DNA of 64,000 nt from Metabacillus niabensis (GCF_020524345.1 NZ_JAIVLH010000013.1:124001-188000); one strand, 5' to 3'. Counted from the stretch's first letter, positions 15,581-24,697 are shown. The notes: generated by a model not told the origin, from the sequence alone. Numbers and translations: made by a program.

Positions 15581-16555
15581 ATGAAAAAAGAACATGTAGA
15601 ACAAATTGAAAACGTTATCAGGGCTGTGGAAGGGAAGGATATTAAAAACATTTTCTTTGTTGCATGTGGAGGTTCAATGGCAGCGCTTTCGATCGGGGAT
15701 TATTTTATAACGAAGGATACTGACATGCCAAGCTTTGTTTATACATCAAATGAATTCATACATCGTGCACCAAAAGCATTAGGTGAAAACAGCCTTGTCA
15801 TACTAAGATCTCATTCAGGTACAACGCCGGAAACCGTTGGAGCTGCTACATATGCTAGAGAACAAGGTGCTTTAACTGTTGCGATTTCAATGGAAGTTGA
15901 ATCTCCTCTGTGTCAAGAATCAGACTATACGATTCATTACAATTACAAAGATGGATCGGATGCAATCGATGGTGAAATAGGGATGTACTACACGTTACTC
16001 TTTAAATTGCTTCATCAACTTACTGGGGAAGAAAAATATCTCCGTGGTGTAGAACAATTATCAAAGCTAGGTCAGTTAATAGAAAGCAACCAGGTAAAGC
16101 ATAAAGATGTAGCTGACACTTTTGGAAAGAAATATAAGCGTGATAAAGTGATTTACACAATGGCAAGTGGAGCATATATCTATCATGCTTATTCATTCAC
16201 AAGTTGCTTGTTGATGGAAATGCTTTGGATTCACTCAAATGCTATTCATGCAGGTGAATATTTCCATGGACCATTTGAAGTCACGGATGATGATGTACCA
16301 TTTTTAGTTGTAGTTGGAGAGGGACCAAGTACACCACTTGATCAACGCGCACTTGATTTTGTCACAAAATTCAGCGACAAAGTTGAGGTTGTTAACATAA
16401 AAGAGTTTGATTACAGTGGCGTAGACGAAGATCTTAAAGAGTATTTTGGTTCAGCTCTAGCAGGTCCTGTATTACGCTTATACGCTGATGGTTTAGCTGA
16501 ACACACTGGACACCCATTATCAGTACGAAGATATATGTGGAAAATGGACTATTAA
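15581..16555 (+). CDS. frlB: Fructosamine-6-phosphate deglycase (FrlB), SIS family
   Basis: A 324-residue double-SIS enzyme. It is similar throughout to B. subtilis FrlB as I recall it: FFVACGGSMAALSIGDYF, LVILRSHSGTTPETVGAA (sugar-phosphate Ser/Thr loop), YTMASGAYIYHAYSF, the highly conserved IHAGEYFHGPFE, and the ending HPLSVRRYMWKMDY. It converts fructosamine 6-phosphates (Amadori products such as fructoselysine-6-P) to glucose 6-phosphate and the free amine. The ATG follows GGGGAGAGG. It is the first gene of an operon in the order frlB-O-N-M-D-R, the same as in B. subtilis, with operators just upstream. Confidence 0.93.
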   Translation: MKKEHVEQIENVIRAVEGKDIKNIFFVACGGSMAALSIGDYFITKDTDMPSFVYTSNEFIHRAPKALGENSLVILRSHSGTTPETVGAATYAREQGALTVAISMEVESPLCQESDYTIHYNYKDGSDAIDGEIGMYYTLLFKLLHQLTGEEKYLRGVEQLSKLGQLIESNQVKHKDVADTFGKKYKRDKVIYTMASGAYIYHAYSFTSCLLMEMLWIHSNAIHAGEYFHGPFEVTDDDVPFLVVVGEGPSTPLDQRALDFVTKFSDKVEVVNIKEFDYSGVDEDLKEYFGSALAGPVLRLYADGLAEHTGHPLSVRRYMWKMDY

Positions 16556-16590
16556 TAGAATAAAAATTGGTTACGGGGAGGAAATAATGA

Positions 16591-17874
16591 ATGAGAAAGT
16601 TTTTAAGCTTTTTAGTTATTATTTTAGCTAGCTCTATGTTTTTAGCAGCATGTTCTTCCTCCAATGAAAGCAATGGCGAAGCATCTAATGGTGATCAAGT
16701 GGTGATTGATTTCTTTCATAGGTGGCCGAATGAACCTAGAAAATCATTTTATGATGAGAAAATTGCAGAATTTGAAAAGCTCCATCCTAATGTAAAAATT
16801 AATGTTGATTCTGTTTTAAATGATTCTTATAAAGAGAAAATTAGAGTACTTGTTTCAAATGATGATCTTCCTGATGTTTTCACCTCATGGTCAGATACAT
16901 TTGCCGCAAATCTAGTAAGTTCCGGACGTATTATGGAGCTAAATGATATCATGGCGGAGGATACAGAATGGTCAGGAAATATTATCGAGTCCCAATATGC
17001 AGGATTTACGTTCGATGATGTGACATATGGAATACCGTTTACTGTTGATGGTAAAGCATTCTTTTATAACAAACAGATATTTGAAGAACATCAAATAGCG
17101 GTACCAGAGTCATATGAAGACCTTATTAATGCGTTAGATCAACTGAAGGAAGCCGGCTATGAAACACCAGTTGTTGAAGGTTTAACAAATGGTTGGGCAA
17201 TCTCTCATTACATGGGAACGATCTTTGATAGAGTTATAGAAAATGATGTTCTTCTTAAAGACTACAACATCGAGACAGGTGAATATACAGATCCAGGATA
17301 TATTCGTGGGCTGGAAATCTTTAAAGAGTTAACTACTTACATGGGGGAAGTTTCAACGGCTATTGATCATGAAGCAGCTCGAAATATGTTTGCTGCTGGT
17401 GAAGTTCCAGTTCTTTATATGCAATTTGCAGAGGTTGGATATGTAGAAGAAGCTGGCGATGTGGAGTTTGGGTTCTTTAATTTCCCGGCAGTTGAAGATG
17501 GAAAAGGAAGACCTAAATCACTTACTGGTGCACCAGAAGGATGGATGTTAAGTAAAAATGCTCCGCCTGAAGCCGTAGAGTTTTTAAAGTTTCTGACTTC
17601 AGAGGAAACGGCTAAAGCATTTACGAAAGCAGATGGTCAGATGAATGCTGTTAAAGGCGGTGTAACAGAAGAAACCTCCAATCCAACAAGTCTGGAAGCC
17701 TATCAACTTATTCTGGATGCATCAGATTCGACCCCTTGGTTTGATAATGCAGTGGATATAACAATAGCTGATATTTTCATGCGAGGTGGTCAAGAATTAG
17801 CAACTGGTCAAACGACACCAGAAGAAATTATGAAAAAAGTACAGGAAGCATCTGCTAAATTACGTAACCAATAA
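16591..17874 (+). CDS. frlO: Fructosamine ABC transporter, substrate-binding lipoprotein (FrlO)
   Basis: A 427-residue extracellular solute-binding protein of family 1. The signal peptide ends with a lipobox LAAC (Cys21), followed by a Ser/Asn/Glu-rich linker and the VVIDFFHRWPNEPRKSFYD start of the binding fold. LPDVFTSWSDTFAANL and GIPFTVDGKAFFYNKQIFE are typical of this family. It delivers glycated amino acids to the FrlNM permease. GGGGAGG lies 8 nt upstream of the ATG at 16591. A strong hairpin lies between this gene and frlN, expected to favour its expression over the permease genes. Confidence 0.92.
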   Translation: MRKFLSFLVIILASSMFLAACSSSNESNGEASNGDQVVIDFFHRWPNEPRKSFYDEKIAEFEKLHPNVKINVDSVLNDSYKEKIRVLVSNDDLPDVFTSWSDTFAANLVSSGRIMELNDIMAEDTEWSGNIIESQYAGFTFDDVTYGIPFTVDGKAFFYNKQIFEEHQIAVPESYEDLINALDQLKEAGYETPVVEGLTNGWAISHYMGTIFDRVIENDVLLKDYNIETGEYTDPGYIRGLEIFKELTTYMGEVSTAIDHEAARNMFAAGEVPVLYMQFAEVGYVEEAGDVEFGFFNFPAVEDGKGRPKSLTGAPEGWMLSKNAPPEAVEFLKFLTSEETAKAFTKADGQMNAVKGGVTEETSNPTSLEAYQLILDASDSTPWFDNAVDITIADIFMRGGQELATGQTTPEEIMKKVQEASAKLRNQ

Positions 17875-17880
17875 AAAAAG

Positions 17881-17922
17881 AGAATTGCCCTAACTAAGAT
17901 ATGAAAAAGTTAGGGCAATTCT
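17881..17922 (+). terminator. Intra-operon stem-loop between frlO and frlN
   Basis: AGAATTGCCCTAACT (17881-17895) and AGTTAGGGCAATTCT (17908-17922) form a perfect 15-bp stem with a 12-nt loop. The T run is weak, so it is more likely a partial terminator or a 3'-end protector of the frlB-frlO message than a full stop. Confidence 0.75.
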
Positions 17923-17947
17923 TCAAAATAAGGGCGGGGGGTTTGAA

Positions 17948-18832
17948 ATGAAGCTAAAAAAGGCGAAAATAACACCAATCTTATTCATGTTACCTACCAT
18001 TTTATTTTTAGGACTTTTTATTTACATACCACTTATTCAAAACTTTTATAATAGCTTTTTTGAATTTAGTGTATTTTCTCAGTCGAAAGAGTTTGTTGGT
18101 TTCAGTAAAATAAAAGAATTACTTGTTGATGAGGTAGTCTTCATTGCATTAAACAATAATGTCAAATATGCCATCATTTCCGTGTTACTGCAAGTGTTCT
18201 TTGCGTTAGTACTAGCTGCTATTTTAGAGGATAAATTTTTTAGACGCTTCGCTCCAGCTTTACGGGTTATTTATTTTATGCCGGTTATGATTTCAATCTC
18301 TGTTATTGCCTTATTATTTGGATTTGTCTATAATCCCCAAATTGGGTTATTAAATAGTTTCCTAGAACTAGTTGGATTAGATCATTTTGCAAAGCCGTGG
18401 TTAGGTAATTCAACAACGGCCATCTATAGTGTGATCGCCATGTCCCAATGGCAAAGTATTGGGCTTATTACTATGTTGTTTATCGTTGCGATTCAGAAAA
18501 TTCCAAAGGATTTATATGAAGCTGCAGAGATAGATGGTGCTGGAAAAATACGAAGATTCTTTAGTGTAACAGTGCCACAAGTAAAAGAAGCGATGTTTGT
18601 TAACTTATTAGTGACTGTGACAGGATCGATTCTAGTATTTAATGAACCTTATATTCTCACAAATGGCGGCCCGGGAAATAGTTCTATCACATTAGCGGTT
18701 CACATGTATCAAACAGGCTTTATTAAAGATGACATGGGTTATGCATCAACGCTAGCAACTCTTATCTTCTTACTATCTGCTGTATTTGCGCTTATACAAA
18801 TCAAAGTATCGAAAACAGGGAAGGAGGATTGA
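17948..18832 (+). CDS. frlN: Fructosamine ABC transporter permease (FrlN)
   Basis: A 294-residue permease of the MalF type with six hydrophobic segments: LPTILFLGLFIYIPLIQNFY at the N-terminus and the EAA loop YEAAEIDGAGKIRRFFSVTVP around residue 195, which contacts the ATPase. The ending LNGGPGNSS-like NGGPGNSSITLAVHMY is also typical. GGGGGG lies 5-6 nt upstream of the ATG. No ATPase gene is present in the operon; in B. subtilis a shared MsmX-type ATPase energises such transporters, and the same is inferred here. Confidence 0.92.
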   Translation: MKLKKAKITPILFMLPTILFLGLFIYIPLIQNFYNSFFEFSVFSQSKEFVGFSKIKELLVDEVVFIALNNNVKYAIISVLLQVFFALVLAAILEDKFFRRFAPALRVIYFMPVMISISVIALLFGFVYNPQIGLLNSFLELVGLDHFAKPWLGNSTTAIYSVIAMSQWQSIGLITMLFIVAIQKIPKDLYEAAEIDGAGKIRRFFSVTVPQVKEAMFVNLLVTVTGSILVFNEPYILTNGGPGNSSITLAVHMYQTGFIKDDMGYASTLATLIFLLSAVFALIQIKVSKTGKED

Positions 18833-18837
18833 AAGAC

Positions 18838-19728
18838 ATGATAAAAACGAATTTGAAGAAGTCAACATTCCCGAGTACCCTTCCTACAAATAAAAAGAAA
18901 ACCCCAGTTCATTTAAGAATCACCAAAAATATCGTCTTGCTCGGTTTGCTGAGCTTTGCGGTTATCATTCTCTATCCGCTATTTTGGATGTTGATCTCAT
19001 CATTTAAAAGTTATCAGGAAATCTACAGTAATGTGTGGGCTTTACCAACAGAATGGACATTTGAAAACTATTCTATGGCATGGTCGAAAGGGATTTCGAG
19101 TTATTTTATCAATAGTGTTTATGTAACCGCTTTAACGGTTGTGTTAACTGTTATAATAGGATCTATGGCTGCGTTCGTCATATCCAGATATAAAAATCGA
19201 TGGGTTGACGCGTCACTCTTATTTATTCTTGGCGGGTTAATGATGAACCCACAAGTTGCCTTAATCCCTTTATTTGAAATCTTAACAATCACAAACTTAT
19301 TAGATACACATTGGGCACTTATTTTGACCTATGTAGCCTATCGATTACCTTTAACCATTATATTGATTCGGGCTTTCTTTTTAACAGTACCTAAAGAGTT
19401 ATCTGAATCTGCTTTAATGGATGGGTGTACAGAATTTGGTGTTTATTGGCGTATTTATTTGCCAATTTCATTACCTATTGACGTAACATCTGTTATCTTA
19501 ACCGCATATTTCGCCTGGAATGAATTCTTATTCGCCACCGTTTTCATTAATTCCAGTGAATTAAAAACGATCCCATCAGGTTTAATGGTCTTTCGAGATG
19601 CTCTTCGGACAGACTGGGGTGTATTGTTATCAGGTATGGTGATTGCAACAGTCCCAATGATTGTTCTACTTATCTTCTTACAAAAATATTTGGTTAGAGG
19701 TCTTGCAGAAGGATCTGTGAAAGGATGA
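18838..19728 (+). CDS. frlM: Fructosamine ABC transporter permease (FrlM)
   Basis: A 296-residue permease of the MalG type. After a basic N-terminus it has six hydrophobic segments, starting NIVLLGLLSFAVIILYPLFW, and the EAA loop SESALMDGCTEFGVYWRIYLP near residue 195. It pairs with FrlN. I set the start at the ATG at 18838, 10 nt after GGAGG at 18823-18827; the in-frame TTG at 18829 abuts that site. It begins 5 nt after the frlN stop, so translation is probably coupled. Confidence 0.9.
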   Translation: MIKTNLKKSTFPSTLPTNKKKTPVHLRITKNIVLLGLLSFAVIILYPLFWMLISSFKSYQEIYSNVWALPTEWTFENYSMAWSKGISSYFINSVYVTALTVVLTVIIGSMAAFVISRYKNRWVDASLLFILGGLMMNPQVALIPLFEILTITNLLDTHWALILTYVAYRLPLTIILIRAFFLTVPKELSESALMDGCTEFGVYWRIYLPISLPIDVTSVILTAYFAWNEFLFATVFINSSELKTIPSGLMVFRDALRTDWGVLLSGMVIATVPMIVLLIFLQKYLVRGLAEGSVKG

Positions 19729-19734
19729 TAAACT

Positions 19735-20559
19735 ATGAAACTAATAACAATCGGTGATAACGTAGTTGACTGCTACTTGGATCAAAATAACTATTATCCC
19801 GGCGGTAACTGTGTCAATGTAGCCGTAAACGCCAAACGAAATGGGGCTTGTGAAGTTTCATATATTGGTATATTTGGGAACGATGAGCCTGCAGATCATA
19901 TTAAGTATGTACTAAGACAAGAAGGCATCGATTATCGTTTTTCACGCGACGTTTCGGGTATTACAGGACAGCCGCAAGTGACATTAACAGAAGATCATGA
20001 CCGTGTATTTGTTGGCGGTCCTAAAAATACCGTACAACATCGATTTAAAATTCAGCTCGTACAAGAAGAGCTGGATTATATAAAAACCTTTGATTTAAGC
20101 CATGTGAGCTGCTATTCCTCCATGGAAAGTGAACTACCTAAATTGTCACAAGTATCAAAAATATCGTATGACTTTTCAAATAGGAAGGACCTATCTTATA
20201 TTGAATCGATTGCTCCATATATTTCTTATGCTTTTTTCTCAGCTGCTGAGCTTTCAGAGGAAGAGATCAAACGTTTTATAAAAAATGTAAGTACTTTTCA
20301 ATTTGAAATCATTGGATTGACGAGAGGAGGAAGGCCGGCGATTTTTATCAAAAATGGAGAGATTTATGAGCAGAAGCTAAAGGAAATTAATGTGGTTGAC
20401 ACAATGGGTGCTGGTGACAGTTTAATCGCAGGCTTTTTAACTTCTTATATAAGTGGTGATGACATAAAAGTGGCAATTGCGAAAGGAACAAGCTCCGCTG
20501 AAAAAACATGCCAAGAATACGGTGGATTCGGTTACCCAAAAGAAATACAAAAAGTTTAA
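19735..20559 (+). CDS. frlD: Fructosamine kinase (FrlD), PfkB family
   Basis: A 274-residue ribokinase/PfkB-family kinase. The N-terminus GDNVVDCYLDQNNYYPGGNC is the sugar-binding entry with the family's GGN motif, and VDTMGAGDSLIAGFL (about residues 221-235) carries the anion-hole GAGD with the catalytic Asp. It phosphorylates the imported fructosamine at C6 for FrlB. AAAGGATG lies 8 nt upstream of the ATG, 6 nt after the frlM stop. Length and position match B. subtilis frlD. Confidence 0.92.
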   Translation: MKLITIGDNVVDCYLDQNNYYPGGNCVNVAVNAKRNGACEVSYIGIFGNDEPADHIKYVLRQEGIDYRFSRDVSGITGQPQVTLTEDHDRVFVGGPKNTVQHRFKIQLVQEELDYIKTFDLSHVSCYSSMESELPKLSQVSKISYDFSNRKDLSYIESIAPYISYAFFSAAELSEEEIKRFIKNVSTFQFEIIGLTRGGRPAIFIKNGEIYEQKLKEINVVDTMGAGDSLIAGFLTSYISGDDIKVAIAKGTSSAEKTCQEYGGFGYPKEIQKV

Positions 20560-20618
20560 CGGCTATCCAAAGTTAATGTATAATAAATGGTAACGTTAAA
20601 CATATAGGAGCGAACGTA

Positions 20619-21344
20619 ATGAGTAACCGCGATCAAATTCAAAATTATTTATATGAAGAAATTATGACCGGTATTAAACAATATATTGAATCAAATCAGT
20701 TAAATCAAGGTGATCAAATTCCGACTGAAGCGGAATTATGTGACATTTTTCAGGCAAGCAGAATATCTATTCGTCGTGCAATCAAAGAATTAGTAGACGA
20801 AGGTGTTCTTAAAATTATTCGGGGAAAAGGTACATTTGTGAATACAGTCCGTAAAGAAATTCACCTTTTACATTTTCAGGGATACACCGAAGGCTTGACG
20901 ACAAAGAGTGATTTTATTAAAAAAGACATTATATCAATGGTGAAAATAAAGGGTACTCCCCATATTAATCATAAATTTAACAATAAATTCGATGAGTACA
21001 TTGAATTGGTGAGAAAAGTTTACCGAAATGACCAGATTTTAAGCTTGGATTATGCCTATTTTCCAACAGCACTTTACCCCTCAATTGAAGATAAAATAAC
21101 ATCAGAATGTTCAACCTTTAAGATTATAAACGACGAGTATGGAATAAAGTTCAAAAAAGTTTGTAAAGATCTTGAATTTGTACATCCAACAGAAGAGGTA
21201 CAAAAGCACCTGGAAGTCAATCGAATGACACCGATCATTTTAGTAGACAAAATTATTTATAACGAAGAATCAATCCCTGTCCATTATTCAAACTACCATT
21301 TAATCGCAGACCGTGTAAAGTTACGACTGGAGACGGATTACTGA
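20619..21344 (+). CDS. frlR: HutC-type GntR regulator of the frl operon (FrlR)
   Basis: A 241-residue regulator. The N-terminal winged helix contains GDQIPTEAELCDIFQASRIS and RRAIKELVDEGVLKI with the wing IRGKGTFVN. The C-terminal half is a UTRA ligand domain, typical of the HutC subfamily, ending in IPVHYSNYHLIADRVKLRLE. In B. subtilis FrlR represses frl genes until the sugar phosphate binds. TAGGAG lies upstream of the ATG. A separate -10 (TATAAT at 20579-20584) and a TAACGTTA palindrome just after it suggest some independent transcription. Its likely targets are the palindromes at 15457-15505. Confidence 0.9.
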   Translation: MSNRDQIQNYLYEEIMTGIKQYIESNQLNQGDQIPTEAELCDIFQASRISIRRAIKELVDEGVLKIIRGKGTFVNTVRKEIHLLHFQGYTEGLTTKSDFIKKDIISMVKIKGTPHINHKFNNKFDEYIELVRKVYRNDQILSLDYAYFPTALYPSIEDKITSECSTFKIINDEYGIKFKKVCKDLEFVHPTEEVQKHLEVNRMTPIILVDKIIYNEESIPVHYSNYHLIADRVKLRLETDY

Positions 21345-21405
21345 ATGTGGGACACGGGGACAGGTACATCGTCCCTCTATTTTTGGCAGGGTAAGACGTA
21401 GAAGT

Positions 21406-21452
21406 AGGGACGGTTCTTTTGTTTTCAATCACGAAGCAAAAGAACCGTCCCT
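21406..21452. repeat. GGGACGGTTC-type palindrome, bidirectional terminator
   Basis: AGGGACGGTTCTTTTG (21406-21421) and CAAAAGAACCGTCCCT (21437-21452) are a perfect 16-bp inverted repeat between the converging frlR and phosphoesterase genes. A degenerate partner, GGGACACGGGGACAGG and ATCGTCCCTC, lies just left (21350-21376). Related fragments occur near 6595 and 14310. From memory, such GGGAC/GTCCC elements are dispersed in Bacillaceae. Confidence 0.75.
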
Positions 21453-21460
21453 CTGTTTTA

Positions 21461-22399
21461 CTATTGTATTTTTAACATCCGATCTATTTCACGTCCAAAA
21501 CCATCGACTTCCAATCGATCCTTGTATACGCGAACGATTGAGTAGGAGTTTGTGTCATCGGTTTCAACCATTCCTTTGAGGTTTACATAGTGAATTCCGT
21601 TTTTCACTCCATAATTGCCTGCGTGATTATGTCCGTTGAAATAAGCAACAACATTTCCGGCTGCTTCTAGTTCTGCGATGACTGCTTCATCATTCCAAAC
21701 ATTGTGGTTATTTTCAGGGTACACAGGCATGTGGGACAATACCACTACTTTTTCTTGTCTTTGTGACGCTTTTTCCAGGACTCCGCGAAGCCATGTTAAC
21801 TGTTCCTCGCTGACCCCGCCATTCCATGTTTGAGCATTGATTTCATTAGTAGCCTTTAACGAATTGTACATATCTTGGGCTTGTTGGTATTTTTCTGAAT
21901 CTACCGGGTTCGCGTAAAGGCTTAGATCATTGGTATCAAGCACAACAAAGCGCCAGTTTTTGAATTTGAAGTCATAATATTGGTTCTTCATGCCGAGTAT
22001 GTCAACCACTTCATCGGTTGTCACAGGGAAGTCATGGTTGCCAAGGACATGATACTTCGGGCCTTCGATAGTGTTGTAGATTGGTAGAATACTTGAAAAG
22101 CTGGAAAGGTTTCTGTCGATTAAATCACCCGTTTGAACAGTGAAATCGACCTCTTGACTGTTAAATGTTTGAGCGGCTTCCATCAGCTTGTCCAATGAAT
22201 TCGTATAGTAGCGCGTACCATTTATTTCGCAGTCACAATACTGGGCATCCGGAACAATCCCAAATTCAAGTTTTGGCTTTTCTTCGCTTTTAGCAAATAC
22301 GGATGTAGCACCTGAAAGGGCCATCCCAAGTACGGCTGTCGCCGTTAGGTATTTCATTTTGGTTCCAAGACCTGTTCTTTCTTTTTGCTCATTCAACAT
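21461..22399 (-). CDS. Secreted calcineurin-like metallophosphatase
   Basis: A 312-residue secreted enzyme with a signal peptide (KMKYLTATAVLGMALSGATSVFA). It carries the full calcineurin-like metal set: FGIVPDAQYCD, QTGDLIDR, VLGNHDFP, LSHMPVYP and FNGHNHAGNYG. The spacing and the DAQYCDC opening resemble manganese-dependent ADP-ribose/CDP-alcohol diphosphatase relatives, but substrate choice cannot be read from sequence. The ATG at 22399 follows AAAGGAG at 8-nt spacing. It lies 32 bp downstream of an endonuclease/exonuclease/phosphatase gene on the same strand, so the two form an operon of exported phosphoesterases. Confidence 0.88.
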   Translation of the reverse strand: MLNEQKERTGLGTKMKYLTATAVLGMALSGATSVFAKSEEKPKLEFGIVPDAQYCDCEINGTRYYTNSLDKLMEAAQTFNSQEVDFTVQTGDLIDRNLSSFSSILPIYNTIEGPKYHVLGNHDFPVTTDEVVDILGMKNQYYDFKFKNWRFVVLDTNDLSLYANPVDSEKYQQAQDMYNSLKATNEINAQTWNGGVSEEQLTWLRGVLEKASQRQEKVVVLSHMPVYPENNHNVWNDEAVIAELEAAGNVVAYFNGHNHAGNYGVKNGIHYVNLKGMVETDDTNSYSIVRVYKDRLEVDGFGREIDRMLKIQ

Positions 22400-22431
22400 A
22401 AATATGCTCCTTTCTTTTTCACCAATAATCA

Positions 22432-23298
22432 TTATTTCTTTCCATTCAAATATGGCTGCTCACGGTCCAATACGATTTCAGCTGTGATTGGAAGATGGTC
22501 TGAAGCCAAACTTTGAATCACTTCGGTATTCACTGTTTCAATGTCATTTGATGTAAAGATATAATCGATACGCTTTGTAGGATTTTCAGCAGAATAAGTA
22601 TAAGCAGTCGGCTGATCTGCAAAAACATCAAGATAATGAGCATACATGGATTTCATTTCAATGCTTTCTGGAGTCGCATTTAAATCTCCTAAGATCACTT
22701 TTGGTCCTTCTGATTGGTTTGCAATTTCTACAACTTCATTGATTTGAATTTCGCGCTCAGTAGACGTTAATGCCAAGTGGGTATTATAAATATGTAAATG
22801 GTTACCCTTCACATTGATGGTTACTTCTAATAAACCGCGTTGTTCCGTGTTTCCGATTTTTGTTAAGCAATGATTTTCAGATGATAGTATTGGATATTTA
22901 CTTAAAATAGCGGTGCCATATTGACGACGCTCGTCTCCATCATGTAAAGGTTCATAGTCAAGGTTTGCTGCATAGGTGTAAAACATGCCAAGACGTTCAG
23001 CCAGTAATTTTGCCTGGTCTTGAAAATCACTGCGGCTTGACCAATGGTTGTCCACCTCTTGCAAACCAACGATATCTGTATTGGATCCTTCGATGATTTT
23101 TGCAATTCGTTCTAAGTCTAGAACATCGTCTTCTCCTACAGCGTGATGAATATTAAAGGACATCACGTTAATGTTTACTGGTTTACCATGTCCATCGGCA
23201 AAGGTATTATTGCTAAATCCTAAAACTAGCAAAAGCACCGCAAATACAATGAGTAAATTCCATTTCCTACTTGTTATCCGATTTAATCCAACCACCAT
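22432..23298 (-). CDS. Secreted endonuclease/exonuclease/phosphatase (EEP) family protein
   Basis: A 288-residue exported protein with a signal peptide or N-terminal anchor (WNLLIVFAVLLLVLGFSNNTFA). The EEP fold is shown by VNINVMSFNIHHAVG (Asn), DIVGLQEVDNHW (metal-binding Glu), the IYNTHLAL segment, VILGDLNATPES (Asp and Asn) and the final SDHLPITAEI (catalytic His). Relatives include DNase I-like nucleases and sphingomyelinase-like phosphodiesterases. AGGAGG stands directly before the ATG. It is the first gene of a two-gene operon with a metallophosphatase, suggesting extracellular breakdown of phosphate esters or nucleotides. Confidence 0.88.
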   Translation of the reverse strand: MVVGLNRITSRKWNLLIVFAVLLLVLGFSNNTFADGHGKPVNINVMSFNIHHAVGEDDVLDLERIAKIIEGSNTDIVGLQEVDNHWSSRSDFQDQAKLLAERLGMFYTYAANLDYEPLHDGDERRQYGTAILSKYPILSSENHCLTKIGNTEQRGLLEVTINVKGNHLHIYNTHLALTSTEREIQINEVVEIANQSEGPKVILGDLNATPESIEMKSMYAHYLDVFADQPTAYTYSAENPTKRIDYIFTSNDIETVNTEVIQSLASDHLPITAEIVLDREQPYLNGKK

Positions 23299-23456
23299 TC
23301 ATTACCTCCTTAATAAACTTTGATTACCATTTGATGCTAACAGATGAAATTAAAGCCTTTGTTGATTTAACGTAAAAACAGAATGTAGCTTCTATTACAT
23401 GTTTGTTAAGGCAAGCCGTATTGCCTGTGTATATATTCCTAAGGGAAGGAGTTACT

Positions 23457-23528
23457 ATGACAAAACCTGCAATTGGGACAAGCTTTAACATAGAAGTAAA
23501 CATAAGGGAGGTTATAAACATATATTAA
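23457..23528 (+). CDS. Possible 23-residue peptide
   Basis: ATG at 23457 preceded by GGGAAGGAG at good spacing; the product is MTKPAIGTSFNIEVNIREVI followed by NIY. No family is recognised. It may be a true small protein, a leader peptide, or a remnant. Confidence 0.3.
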   Translation: MTKPAIGTSFNIEVNIREVINIY

Positions 23529-23773
23529 AAAATGTAAGGAATGCCAACAAAGAGATGAGTGTATCTAAAATAAGCTATAAGAATTCTTGTAGAATTTTAC
23601 TTAGTATCAAAAACTGAGTAGTTCATAGAAAAGGAGCTTCCATAGAAGGGAAATTCGGAGTTCAAAAGGTTTCATGGTCTCTAACGAGCTAGGGGGGAGA
23701 GGTGTGTCTATGCAAGTAAATTAGCTTTAATAGCAGTCAAGATATGAATGGCAGTTTTAGTAGCGTAATAATA

Positions 23774-23796
23774 GGGAAAACCGCAATGGTTTTCCC
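23774..23796 (+). terminator. Stem-loop, possible terminator
   Basis: GGGAAAACC (23774-23782) and GGTTTTCCC (23788-23796) form a perfect 9-bp stem with a 5-nt loop. The following T run is short (TTC). Confidence 0.5.
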
Positions 23797-23926
23797 TTCA
23801 AAGGTAGAATTCATTAAATTTAAGTATTGAATCTGAAATTTTGCCTTTAACTAAAATTGGCTAATTATAAACGGTATTTTATCACAAGCCTCGAAGCGTC
23901 ACACAGTCCTCAAACACTTTAACGAT

Positions 23927-24685
23927 TCATCCTTTAACAGAGTGCTGGTCAGTTCCCACCATCTGCTGCTTTGTTGTCGTTAACCCTTTATAAGCAACAG
24001 CTCCACCTATCGCACCGAAAATCGGTCCAATCACATAAATCGGGAACTGTGCCCAACTGATCGTACCACCTGCTAAACTATTCATCACATAGGGACCAAA
24101 AGTCCGAGCAGGGTTAAACGAAGCACCAGTTGCCCCAGCTGTAAACATGATAAGTCCGCCTACCGTCAATCCAATCACAAGTCCTGCCCAGTTTCCCGGG
24201 GCTTCTGAATCAACAGCAATCCCCATAATCACAAACATAAGGACAAATGCTGCGATCGCTTCCACAACCATGCCCTGTGCATAGCCCGTACTAGAACCAA
24301 GTGATGTTGCACCTAACCCTCCAAGGTGGATACCATCCATACCAAGAACAGCAACAATTGCCATTGCACCGATGATACCGCCAACGCACTGAGCAATGAG
24401 GTACGCGGGAACCTCTTTCCAAGCAAAGTGACCGGTGACTGCTAAACCAATTGTAACGGCAGGATTAATATGACATCCGGAGATTCTTCCAATTGTAAAA
24501 ATCATCGCCATGACGACAATCGCAAAGGCAACACTTATCACGCCGATATCTGCAAGCGTCGTCGCCGCATTATTACTTGCTGTAATAACCCCATTAAACG
24601 CCGCTGTTCCAGCACCAATGAGTACGAGTAAAGCAGTTCCAATACCTTCAGCCACACATCGTTTGAACAGAACTGGGGGTTCCAT
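23927..24685 (-). CDS. Aquaporin / glycerol-facilitator family channel
   Basis: A 252-residue MIP-family channel with six hydrophobic spans and both half-helix motifs, SGCHINPAVT (about residues 70-79) and ASFNPARTFGP (about 190-200). The sequence around the second NPA and the ALIGxG-like N-terminus (GTALLVLIGAGTAAF) look like the aquaporin Z branch more than GlpF. It may pass water or small polar solutes such as methanol or formaldehyde hydrate. It lies 12 bp downstream of the formaldehyde dehydrogenase gene on the same strand and so shares the sigma-54 promoter. The pairing suggests movement of a small alcohol or aldehyde substrate, which is inference. Confidence 0.9.
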   Translation of the reverse strand: MEPPVLFKRCVAEGIGTALLVLIGAGTAAFNGVITASNNAATTLADIGVISVAFAIVVMAMIFTIGRISGCHINPAVTIGLAVTGHFAWKEVPAYLIAQCVGGIIGAMAIVAVLGMDGIHLGGLGATSLGSSTGYAQGMVVEAIAAFVLMFVIMGIAVDSEAPGNWAGLVIGLTVGGLIMFTAGATGASFNPARTFGPYVMNSLAGGTISWAQFPIYVIGPIFGAIGGAVAYKGLTTTKQQMVGTDQHSVKG

Positions 24686-24697
24686 GAGAGACCTCCT

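Larger units (their letters stand above)
23299..23926. other. Intergenic region with a possible small ORF and a hairpin
   Basis: The 628-bp gap between the leftward EEP gene and the aquaporin gene has no recognisable large gene. It contains a 23-residue frame at 23457-23528, several GGGAGG-like sites (near 23511 and 23693) not followed by long frames, and a hairpin GGGAAAACC/GGTTTTCCC at 23774-23796. Confidence 0.5.
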
